Shown: positions 37,519 to 47,580 of the stretch, in pieces
How positions within the stretch are numbered: position 1 is the first letter of the stretch
Layout: every line of letters begins with the position of its first letter
From: Phoronis australis
Taxonomy: Eukaryota > Phoronida > Phoronidae
DNA length: 64,000 nucleotides
Direction of reading: 5' to 3'
Assembly: GCA_002633005.1 (NCBI GenBank)
Contig: NMRA01000329.1
Coordinates: 258,285-322,284, forward strand
Program-made: the position numbers and the translations under genes
The notes under the pieces: generated by a model
What the model saw: the letters and a program-made list of their open reading frames with translations, nothing else
What the model was told of the DNA's origin: nothing
Databases searched by the model: none

Positions 37519-38689
37519 AATCAGCTGCTGTACCACCAGGAAGTTCATCTACCGAAAGGACAAGAGCATCATCTGTGGTGGTGACGTGAACTGCGTTTAC
37601 ATGTACACCAATCTGGGTAGTAGCATCAAAGCCTAGTGTAACATCAGGTCACCTGTGTCTCACCAACAAACAAGTCAGATAAGACCCCAAGTTCCCTGGC
37701 CATCATCTCTACAGTGCTGTGATGTGGGATACTTTCGACTTGAATTCCCGCCCGTCCAAGTATACTGCTAATCAGTACTGGTACGTTCTTTGTCGGCACA
37801 TTATTGGTAAGACAGTCATAAACCATCATACGAATGTCAGGGTGAAATGTTTTAGAGAGCTCAAACCTATTTTTATCTTTGTCTTCTTGAAGAGCAGAGA
37901 CTACATCTTCTTGTTCAGTGACCCTTACTTCCAACCGTTGATTTTCTTCTTCTTTTTTCCTCAGTTCATCTAGCAATGCCTGATTTGGGGTTGGCGATCT
38001 GAATTCTTGCCGCTTGCTTTGGTGATACCTAAAAACAAAGAAGACTGGTAAAGGAATAAGTAAGGTTGCTGATTATCTACAATGCCACATTTATGTATAC
38101 CTTTCAAAAGTTTTATTTGCTGATTACTAAAAGAACAATAATATTGTTTCGCGGAGATGAGATCACAACCTAATAATTGAACACGACTACTAATGCATAT
38201 AAAATAGTCTAAAGCAGCATAGAATAACAGATTCTTAATTAATTGATAAAAAGTGTGATGGCTAAAACTTAACTGAAAAATGAACTGCTTCACTGCATCT
38301 AATAAATTACAACACACTATCCGTTATACAAGAGCAACGCAGAGCGTTGCAATGCGCCCACAATTGCACCGTATACAGTATCCTTCTAGGGTTGTTTCTT
38401 GGTACCATAAAGTGGCCAGTAGAGGGCATATATGTAGTATGTTGTACTTTGCAAAATGGAAAGGCATGGTCATTGTCTCCTCAATAGGCTAGGGGCAAAA
38501 TGTGAGTGATCTTCATAATACAAGCACATCCTATACATCAGTTGCTTAAAGCACCACAGAAACATAGAATTAAAAACAAATTTACCAACATACGAGATTA
38601 GCACAGCATTAGAATGCCAGCAACAAATTTGTACTTGGAACTTTTATTTCATAGTCACAAAGTAACACAAAGTATACATCTGAAGACCT

Positions 38690-39660
38690 ATGAAAATACA
38701 GAGGTCAATGTAAAATACTAAAATTGCTACTAGAGGCATACCGGTAGTCAGAATCATCCTAAAGTCGTCATCGACCGTTGTCAACATCACATAAATACAC
38801 TTGCTAAATTTAGTAAAGATCCTGCAAATGGTTTGGGAGATACAGACATGGGCGCAAAAAAAACTGCCACTAGGAGGTGCCACAGTAATCAAAGTCATGG
38901 GAAATTCAGCGTCAACCGTCCTCTTCATAGTAAGAACATACATGCAAATTTTCACAATCATACTTAGAGCGGTTTGGTTGATAGAGGGGTGGACGCCAAA
39001 AAACAGACTCCAGGTAAAAGTAAAAAAATAAAATTGCCACTAGGGGGCACACTGGAAGGCGGATCTGTCCAAAAGTCGTCGTCTGTTGTTAACATCATAT
39101 AAATACACTTATTAAATTTCGTAAAGATCCTGCGAACGGTTTAGGAGATACAGCCATAGGCGCAAAAAAACAAAACTGCCACTAGGAGGAGCCACAGTAG
39201 TTCAAATCGTCTGAAAATCATTGTCAGCTGTCCTCTTTATAGTAAGCACATACATGCCAATTTTCACAATCATCCTTTGAGCGGTTTGGTTGATAGAGGG
39301 GTGGAGGCAAAAATACAGACTCGAAAACAGTAAAAATGGCCACTAGGTGGCGCAAACTATGTCGAATCCATCTGAAAACGGGAGGATAGCACCATCTCAC
39401 TAATAGGTGCCTACATACCAAATTTCATGAAAATCCATTCAGGACTTTTGAAGATGCAAAAGTAAGTGTAAAAAAATAAAATTGCCACTAGGGGGCACAC
39501 CGGTAGTCGGATCCGTCCAAAAGTTCGCATGTTCTGTCCCATTCGTAAATGGAACATATGTGCCAAATTTCATGAACGTATGTCAAAGGGTTTTGGAGAT
39601 AAAGCAGCGGACGCCGGACGGATGCTGCCCAGACGGACGGACGGAGATGACGGCATAATG
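38690..39660. repeat. dimeric tandem repeat, about 310-bp higher-order unit, inside the transposase intron
   Basis: The motif TGCCACTAGG or a variant recurs at about 38727, 38865, 39033, 39175, 39335 and 39481, spaced 138-168 bp. Copies alternate between two types. One is followed by GGGGCACACCGGTAGTCGGA, the other by AGGAGGTGCCACAGTA and ATAGTAAGAACATACATGC. Each contains AAATTTC(A/G)T-AA-ATCC and a GGTTT-GGAGATACAG motif. A short GACGGACGGACGG run closes the array near 39640. Confidence 0.8.
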
Positions 39661-40537
39661 CGTCCACACATAAATATGTGGGCGAATAATAACTAAATAT
39701 TAAGGAGGGGTTATACCTTTTTAATTTTGTGTGTTTCTCTTTCACTACCGCAAGTTCCTTTTGAAGCTCTTTGTTTCGGTTACGTCTAAGTGCCCTAATC
39801 TGCTGGTTCTTTTTCACTAGGCATACTTCCTTCCTCTTCAGCTGCCGTCTGAGCTGCTGAATCTTAGACGACTTAAGATTGAGCCTCAAATTACGTATAC
39901 TGGTCTGGAACTTCTTTTTTTCGGTAGATCTCGATTTTGTCACAAATTCTAACCGTTTCTTCAACTGAGTTTTATGTGGCGTTAGCACAACTCTTAGGGA
40001 CGAACGCACAGCAGGTTTTGGTGACCTTTGATCCAAGGGCTCCTGATCTGTCGAAGGACCAGCAATAGATTCAGCCGGACTCAGGGGATTTGACATTGAT
40101 GAACTTGGGGGTCTTGACACAGCTGAAGTGGAGGGTTTTGATGCAGCTGAACTTGGGTGTCTGGATGCAACCGGTTCTTGGGGTGTAACAACTTCAGTAA
40201 TGATGGCAGGCGTAAATGAAAAACTTTGATGACAGACATGGGAAAAGGAGGCCATTGTGCTTTCCCTTGATAAGCTCTTGTACTTCTTCAAAGACCTATT
40301 CACCAATGTATTTATGTGAGAGGATTGGACCTTCCAGTCACCCACTACTGTTTCCTTTAGCATAGTTGCAGTTGCAGCCAATGAAGAATTGCACTTGATG
40401 TACAGGAACAGCACATGCCCATTCTTCACATCTTCACAACTGGTAGGCACATCGCAGAACTGTTCTTCCACGTACTGACGAGCTAAGCCAGGTTTATCAG
40501 AAAGTAGTGACAGCTTTCTTTTCTTTTTTGGTGGCAT

Positions 40538-42440
40538 CCTGAAAACAAAAAAAATATTGAAATGTGTGATTCTGAATGTTTATACCAAGGAAAGTTCTTC
40601 TTTGCAAATGTAAAAGGTAATTGTACTCCACTGGCTGTGTATTAAAAAGAACTAAAAATTGGCTAACAGTAATGCACTTCATTTCAGCCCCGAAAACACT
40701 TTGATGAAATGTTGCTTTGCAAAAATAACATCTACTATCAGTTATCAAAGAAGTTTGTTCCCATCTAAGTTTCTTGAAGTGAGATTGTAAATTAGAAACC
40801 ACTTTTACCATAAAAATATGTTGAAAACAAAGAACAAAATTTTATATTGAAATTTATCAAGCAAGTTTGAAATGACAAGAACAATGAAAATGCATTGACG
40901 AAATAATTTCTTCTGTCAAAATGAATATAAAGTATTTCAAAAATGTTCACAAAAGGCTAGCTCATCCAGCAATGTGCATTGTTTACATTCGTCAGTCAGC
41001 TGTCCTTTGTTTGGCAGCCGCTGTTCATTTATTTAACAAACAAACCAATCACATTGTCAGAATCATGTCACGTGACCTGGGTTCCTGCGACAAAAATCAT
41101 TATATTTAGACCACAAATAACAATTAATATCCCCAAATGTAAATCTAACTTGTACTTGGCGACTTTCAAAACGCAAAACAATTGGAGAAAAGGAACTGGT
41201 CACTAGAAAAAAGATTCGTTTCATGACCAAGAAAATTTCCGTTCATCCAACATGGCCGTAACACTACAAATCCGAGTACCATAGTTGGGGATTGAAAAAA
41301 CTATGAGGGGATCAATAGATCTTCATAAAAATCGGCATGTAAATTCATAAAGGGTTAAATTTACGCGACGTGATATATTCATACAAAAACGTAACTTACC
41401 TGAAGAAATGCGATGACTTCACGATGAAAAACAACTTTCCTACACGAACAGCATGGGAATGAAAACGTGAAACAACTTAATTCATGACGTATCATTCAAG
41501 GGTGTGTGTTCTACGTCATCAAAACCTTCGGTGCTTTGTTCTTACAGTTTTTACGGANCTCCCGCGATATCTCAGGCGACCGGCAGAAGCGCTGGGCACT
41601 ACGACTCCGTTTCCATCGTCTGCTCCACTGTGCAATGAAGAAAATTACTTCATTTTTTAAAGAAAATGGAATCTGAGTGATGGTGAAAAAACAGAAGCTG
41701 CTGGTAAGACATCAAATTTAATCGAAGCCTTAGTGAATCACTCAGAAACTTACGATAAAATTCTCTCTTTGTCAAACTTTAACTTAAGACAATTTCCAAA
41801 GCAATCGCGTCCTTATTGCCAACACAAAAAACAGATTTGGTCTTTTGGACAACTGAAGACTATTTTAAATACAACAAATCTGTTAGGCCTACGAACTGAT
41901 TGCACAAAATATAAAACATGTAATAAGCATTAATTACAAACAGAAGGAGGTTTCGCGCGCAATCGCTGTGAACCATAAACAAGTAGGTCTCTTAGTAACG
42001 CGCATTGTCCACCAGGTCGTGAGTTTGAGTCTGTGGTACTTGCAGTTTTTCCTGGCTGACACCTTCTTAGTTTTGTTTTTTTTTTTGCCTTTTTTCTTGG
42101 ATAATACTTCGGGAATCAAGGAAAATGCTTGATTTTTAGAGGAAAAAAAAGAAAAATGTCCTGGGCGGGAGGGGGCAAACCTTGCTTTGACCAAATGTTT
42201 ACAGACAAAATGTTGCCCCCCTTGTGATATCCTAGATCCGCCACGTAGCACAGCTTAGAAAATTTTTAAAAAGTTACTCAGCTACATTGAAATTTGAACA
42301 CACATCTTAGCCGAGTACAGAGATTTCATTGCTTACTTCTCTCCGAGCCAGTTCTAAATGTCGTCTAGTCTTCTACGCTGGCATTTTCCTCTGCGATGCT
42401 TGCTGGTTCCCTGTGCGCCACTACGTGGGGCGGTAGCCAC
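40538..42440. other. flank of the transposon and non-coding DNA
   Basis: 40538-40811 continues open on the minus strand for a while but shows no motif and is probably 5' flank of the transposase. A single N lies at 41557. Around 42040-42248 there is a low-complexity stretch ending in GGGCGGGAGGGGGC...GATCCGCCACG, which looks like one end of a GATCCGCC-type MITE. No gene recognised. Confidence 0.35.
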
Positions 42441-42443
42441 GCC

Positions 42444-42960
42444 AGCATGCAGGTATCACTTAATTTTCCTTGGTAAATTTTTTACAACGGCGTTTCTGAT
42501 TGGCTAGTCAAATTCTCAACAGGCAGCGCTTTACGCAAACAAACTGGCATGACTGATGGACTGAAGTGTAAATGTGGTCTGTTGTACAGACAAATCGGCA
42601 CTTACAGTTTATGTTCAGGAAATGAAAAGCCTAGAAATTGTGATTGCGACTTTTCGGAATGCATCTTTTTACTTTCGATGACTTTTGTTTACGATACTGT
42701 CCTGTATTCATACAGTATGAATAACACACCGGTTAAATCAGCCAGATAAATGTGTTTATTGTGCATGTTTGTGCTTCAAGCAAGTGGAAATTAAACATCA
42801 CTGCAGAAATGAAATAGTTGCTGCGACGCCACTTGCATGACAAGGCTAAAAATCGTTCACAGTCCGCCATTTTTTTACGGTGTTGTAAAGCTAAATAATG
42901 ACTGCCAAGGTTACATCGACCAATGCTGAAGCACGAGCCACTGCGTGATACCTGCATGCT
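42444..42960. repeat. inverted repeat pair, possible MITE
   Basis: AGCATGCAGGTATCAC (42444-42459) is inverted perfectly at 42945-42960. The DNA just left (GCTGGTTCCCTGTGCGCC) resembles the arm of the palindrome at 53311-53402, so the two may belong to one family. The minus-strand ATG at about 42870 starts a short Cys/Trp-containing ORF of unknown meaning. Confidence 0.45.
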
Positions 42961-43139
42961 GGTTGGGTTAAGCACGCAGGAAACCACAGAGACACTCACT
43001 GACGCCTTGCTATGCAAGGCTACCTAATTCTATAAGCACCTCCTTGTGATGGTCACGTGACACAACAACTCATTTCTTCGTCTCCGGCGAGTGTGCAAAA
43101 AAGCCCTAAATTGGTCCAGGTGCATAAAGTTTACGTAAG

Positions 43140-43274
43140 CAGTGGCGGATTGAGGGGGGGAGGGGACAAGGGGGCCATGGCCCCTCTAAACTTCTCCCAT
43201 ATTCCATTTGGCAGCTCGGGGTGCAAATGTCTGCCATGTCCCCCCCCAAACTCAAAATCCTGGATTCGCCCCTG
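43140..43274. mobile_element. hAT-like short element, CAGTGGCGGAT type
   Basis: Starts CAGTGGCGGATTGAGG and ends GGATTCGCCCCTG; in between lie GGGGGCCATGGCCCC and AAAATCCTGGATTC. A second copy is at 49314-49464. No clear target duplication. Confidence 0.5.
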
Positions 43275-43451
43275 AAGACTTGCGGAAAACAGGGATTCAA
43301 TCTAAAACATGCAGGGGCAGGAAGGCAACAATCAGTATGTATTATTTGGAATTGACATGAACAAAGAATTCAGAAAATACCAACACTGTATTACTATGAT
43401 AGTAATTCTGTAACCCAGTGAGTGGATGCAACACCTCTCGACAATTTCATA

Positions 43452-43615
43452 GGTGATTACCTACTACCTTGTACTGGGCCTAGACAGGGATCACCGTCTC
43501 TTGCTGGGCCAGCTAGAGATGCTGATCACTGTGTATACTGGGCCCACTATCTATGCTGGGCCAGCTAGATACGGTGACCACTGTCTAGGCCCAGTACAAG
43601 GCAGTAGGCGATCAG
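43452..43615. mobile_element. short inverted-repeat element, family A termini
   Basis: GTGATTACCTACTACCTTGT followed by ACTGGGCCTAGACAGGGATC is inverted at the right as GTGACCACTGTCTAGGCCCA followed by GTACAAGGCAGTAGGCGATC. Internal GCTGGGCCAGCTAGA is repeated. Its CACCGTCT-GCTGGCCCAG motifs match the outer part of the 33895-34440 element. Confidence 0.6.
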
Positions 43616-43924
43616 TAATAATTTAGTAATATATAAAGTCTTTAAAAGTCACGGTCTATACTAGCGGTGCCAGGAGAGACGGTGGTCACTGTCTAGTGGC
43701 TAGTTAGCCAGCCAGCTAGCTGTATGAAGACTATCGTATACAGATTCGTACCATCAAGGCTAATGGCTAGTATAATTTTGGAGTCAAGGGCCTTTCTTCA
43801 GACTTGAGATTCGCAAAACGTAAAGAATACTTACGAGCGTGCGGATGTCTATCTTTTAGCGCTACCTTGCGTTAGATATTTTAACTAAAAAGTTTTGCGG
43901 ATAGATAATAGAGGGCATCAGAAT

Positions 43925-45361
43925 CACGGGTGAGAAACAAAAGTCGGTCCTCTAAATCGGACTGACTCACCCAAAAGAGGACCTCCGGGAATCAAATGGG
44001 ATCGTCGCACCAGAAAATGGGACTGACGCCCCTAAAAACATGAACGCCCCACCAGAAAACAGGACCGCCGGGGACTGAACAGACCGCCGGACAATATGTA
44101 GTTGTCAATGTCTTTGTATGATAGGCCTACTGTGCTTGTGATTACGTAACCGGTCAGCTAGCTGTGTAAAGACTCGCCAAAATAAAGCTTGTTAGCACTG
44201 CGTTATGGAACTCCGTTACATCCCCGAAATTTTCCACAGCCCGGGTATAGTTCTGCTCGTCACCTCGTCGTGAAACTTATATCAACATGTAGAGCTAGCG
44301 AGCAGAGCAGGCGCACATGCAAAATCGAGGAGTCAGCAACACTCACCTTGCAGGTTGCAGCGCTGCTGAAGTGAAAAACAATCTAATGAACGTCATTTGT
44401 TTGCCTAATGTAACAAAAAGTCTGTCGCGCTCGTGACATGAGCACGGGACATGTCCTAAAATTTTGCGACATCTTTCGGAAGATGATGACTTAACTTCGC
44501 AGAAGCACGGTTTGTTCTGAAATTCGATTTGCTGGTATTAAAATACTAAAAACTTATGAAGAAATGAAACCATGCAGTTCCGATAATTTGTTGTGCCATG
44601 TAAGCAACCTCGTAGAAGAGAAGAAGAGCTGACTGAACGGTGAAAAAATTGAGGAACTGGTCAATGTAAGCCGACCTAGAAAAGAACGCATCTCAATTTT
44701 AGCAAAAATACGACAGAACGACAATTTTTCCCGGCGAGTGCCGATAAATAATTTAGTTTACTCAAGGGAGAGTGTCGTTAATAACACTAATTCGGTGAAG
44801 ATTTTATATGTTCAGTTTTTTACCCACATCGGCACCAACCTGTATATTTAGTATACTGCTTTGCCGCACAAAGGCTGGTTATGATGCTTCACCCGAGAAC
44901 CAGAACGCCCGTCAAATTGGAGAAAACGATTTTCATTTTGTTCTAAAACTTGCGCAGTGGATAAAGTTATAATTATTTAGCTCAAAAGCGGGCAACGTGG
45001 TTGGTTTGTGGTTAAAACTCAAAAGCGCCGCTTGTAATTACAAAGCGAAGTGCTCTGTAGCGCACAAAAGATTTCGTTGGAGTAATCGGCACGAGACCTG
45101 CATATGCTTACGTATATAGCTCCATTGTATGATCTGTATAGCCCTACCGGTAATAAATCTTAACTTGTTTGTCACTGCAGTTTCAATTCCCGGCGGTCAT
45201 GTTCAGTCCCCGGCAGTCCTGTTTTCTGGTGGGTCGTTCATGTTTTTAGGTGCGTCAGTCCCATTTTCTGGTGCGACGGTCCCATTTAATCCCCGGAGGT
45301 CCTGTTTTGGTTAGTCGGTCCGATTTAAGAGGACTGGCGGTCATGTTGTTTCTCACCCGTG
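43925..45361. mobile_element. non-autonomous DNA transposon, ~175-bp TIRs starting CACGGGTGAG, 5-bp TSD
   Basis: The left end CACGGGTGAGAAACAA at 43925 is inverted at 45361. The two arms pair over about 175 bp with few mismatches (through CACCAGAAAATGGGACTGAC, CCTAAAAACATGAACG and ACCAGAAAACAGGAC). The flanks are exact 5-bp duplications, AGAAT at 43920-43924 and 45362-45366. The arms contain spaced GGGAC-G-CG-CACCAGAAAA sub-repeats. The interior has only ORFs of about 60 residues with no transposase motif. A CAC start with a 5-bp duplication is the layout of Transib/RAG-type elements, but the bases after CAC do not match the usual heptamer, so the superfamily stays open. Confidence 0.8.
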
Positions 45362-45366
45362 AGAAT

Positions 45367-46763
45367 CATTTCACTTCAAAAGCCACGTTTCCATTCGGCT
45401 TCGCGCGCCTAACCGTAAAGTACGTGTGCAACTTGAAATATTTCATTCAGGAAAGAATTGCATGCATTTATTTGTAAATATGACAAATTATGGCAACAAA
45501 AATGAGAGCGCATCGACAATAAAAGTTGGAAAAAATAATTTTACTTATCGATCCATTGAGGGCCAGGGTGAAGAGAAACAAACAACATTTTATCATAGTT
45601 CGTGTTTTTATCTCCGGATTAGTTACTATAACAAAAATTCGCAGTAATGACGTATTATAATTCGTTGATTTGACCAATGCGGTAAATTCTGTATCTATCT
45701 CATTGGTTTGACTCAACAATAAATAATATACTGATAACTGTCGTGTCGTTAAGTTTTTATGGGTTAGATAAACGGCCCAGCGCCAAGGCATTATTTGCGA
45801 TTGAAATTTACCCCCGAGATTTATTCCATGGCCACGATAAACTATTTGTATTAACTCTGATGTATTTTTATGATAGATTTGTATTGTTAACTCTATATTA
45901 AGTGCCCCCCCACTCCCCCGGCAGTGAAGCAGTGTTTGCCGTTTGGAGGACTTGTTTGTATTTTACTCTACAAAGTGTATAAAAGTTAATAAATATATCA
46001 TCCCCTCCCTATCTGTAATGCGTAAACAAAAGTTCTTTACACACGAGTGTTCTTCAAAATCAGATACAAAATTATTCCTTTTAGTGTGTTTTTCATATAT
46101 TTCATACACGCCTTGTGTGTTTTTGACAGAACGCATTCTGTTGGCTCTCTGATCACTTGTGAAATCTTTTCCTGTAGGCCTACTCTACCTCATGAGCAAC
46201 ACTGGTGGACTGTCTGTATAAGCTATACACGCGCATCCACACACACGCACACGCACTCACACAAGCGCGCGCGGGCACGCATACACATATGTACGTAAAC
46301 ATGTGCAATGTATACACATATTTATTGATTGTTTATTTAGTCATAGGCCGCCGTGAATTCAAAACTTTACCACTACACCCACATTCAATAAATACAGACG
46401 CATGTGCTACAAAAATAAGAAAACAAATATGCAACCATGCCTCTTGAAACAAACGTTTTCTTAGTTTCATCGCCAAAACCATACTTTGCCACCTGATTTG
46501 GACCAAGGTTTCATTAGATCTCAGTGCTGTGTGAATCTGTTCAGGACTACAATTTTCTTACAAAGATTCTGGCAACGTACATTGCCTAAAGTTTTCTAGC
46601 GTTTCGCATCGACAGAAAAAAAAACATACTCATCTTCGTTCTCGCCATTTAAACACAATTTACAATACCTGTGTTACCTTGGAACAGTTGGTCCCCTCCC
46701 CTTTTCTATCATTAAACCGTGTGAGGACACATGAACCTGAGATGCTCATCTGTAGGATTTGAT
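45367..46763. other. non-coding DNA with a CA-rich microsatellite
   Basis: AT-rich sequence, no gene recognised. At 46229-46320 there is a long run of alternating purine/pyrimidine (CACACACGCACACGCAC, CGCGCGCGGG, CATACACATATGTACGTA). Confidence 0.4.
46229..46320. repeat. alternating purine-pyrimidine microsatellite
   Basis: Interrupted CA/CG/TA dinucleotide run. The CG-rich centre followed by palindromic ACATATGT and TACGTA could adopt left-handed or cruciform structure. Confidence 0.6.
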
Positions 46764-47580
46764 AAAATGGTATACCCAATCATTAGCTATGGAAGTGAGA
46801 TTTGGGGATTTAAAGAGTAGTCTAGTATCGAGCGCGTCCAATTGAAATTCTGTAAGCAACTGCTGGGTGTTGGAAGTAACTGTCCAAATCATGCTGTCCT
46901 GGGAGAACTGGGAAAGTATCCAATTTATGTAAAGCTGTTTGTTAAACTGATCAAGTATTGGTTTAAATTGTTAAAAATGCCAGCACATCGAAATCCAAAA
47001 TCTGTCTATGACAAGCTTGTCACATTGGATGAGGCTGGTAGGAAATATTGGGCTTCATCTGTTAGGAATTTGCTGCAAAGGTATGGTTTTGGTTTGGTAT
47101 GGTACAATCAGGGAGTTGGCTGCGAAGCATCGTTTTTTGTCATTTTTGAGCAGCGAATTAAAGATTGTTTTTTACAAGACTGGAGCTTTGCTGTGGAGAA
47201 TAGTTCAAAACTTAATACATATTTCTCATTTAAAATTGATTTTGAAATGGAATCCTATCTGTTGCGTGACATTCCATATATCTTTTTAGCAGCTATGGCT
47301 AAATTACGTTGCTCCAACCACAACTTGATGATAGAGAAAGGTAGACATACTCTCGTGGACCAAAAATACCGTGTGTGTTGTTTCTGTGTGTCCCTAATTG
47401 AAGATGAATACCATTTTATATGTGTTTGTAAAATGTACTGCTCTCTGAGAACTGCATTTATACCTGAGTAGTGCTGGCGTGAACCAAATAAACATAAATT
47501 TGTAAAACTTATGAAAATTCGGAGCCCATTGCTCAGATTAATCTAATGAAATTTGTATTTCACGCCACTGCTCTCAGGGA
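46764..47580 (+). pseudogene. non-LTR retrotransposon reverse-transcriptase C-terminal fragment
   Basis: The frame reads PIISYGSEIWGFKE, then a TAG at 46818-46820. It continues open for 209+ codons (ORF 46842-47471) with ERVQLKFCKQLLGVG, HAVLGELGKYPIYVKLF, a helical linker and a final Cys-rich motif CCFC ... EYHFICVC. This order (thumb region, then CxxC...HxxxxC) is typical of the end of CR1/L2/RTE-like ORF2 proteins. It is 5'-truncated; the frame degenerates after a TAG at 47469-47471, with further related residues (FHATALREKL) near 47560. An inactive relic; the clade is not assigned. Confidence 0.75.

Larger units (their letters stand above)
35915..40537 (-). pseudogene. DNA transposon transposase, RNase-H-like, with C-terminal Tudor-like domain; frameshifted
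   Basis: Minus-strand parts: exon 40537-39717; intron 39716-38029 (GT-AG, in frame across the junction); then 38028 down to 35915. The N-terminus is Pro-Pro followed by KKKRKL, an SV40-like nuclear signal. Ser/Pro-rich linker and long basic coiled coils follow (about 200-290 and again at the start of exon 2). The core shows LGFDATTQ (possible first catalytic Asp), SVDELPGGTAAD, MTDRAAVNHA (possible second Asp) and a Cys-His motif CHLHPLD, an arrangement seen in hAT/Kolobok/P-like transposases. The final 80 residues (GKRILHVWVDE, YNGHVLKLKEQKYIIRYW, YDLHKYELAADF) look like a Tudor/SH3-like fold. One extra base near 37646 creates a TGA and shifts frame. A 59-bp duplication around an N at 37459 also interrupts the ORF and is probably an assembly fault. 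Superfamily not assigned. Confidence 0.7.

Noticed and set aside
38690-39660. Regularly spaced repeats resembling a CRISPR array
   Set aside because: Units are 138-168 bp, diverged and eukaryotic-transposon associated, with no short identical repeats and unique spacers.
42733-43017. Minus-strand ORF with start MADCERFLALSCK as possible EIF2B2 exon 1
   Set aside because: It does not align convincingly with the eIF2B beta N-terminus, lacks a matching donor in the needed phase, and partly overlaps an inverted-repeat pair.
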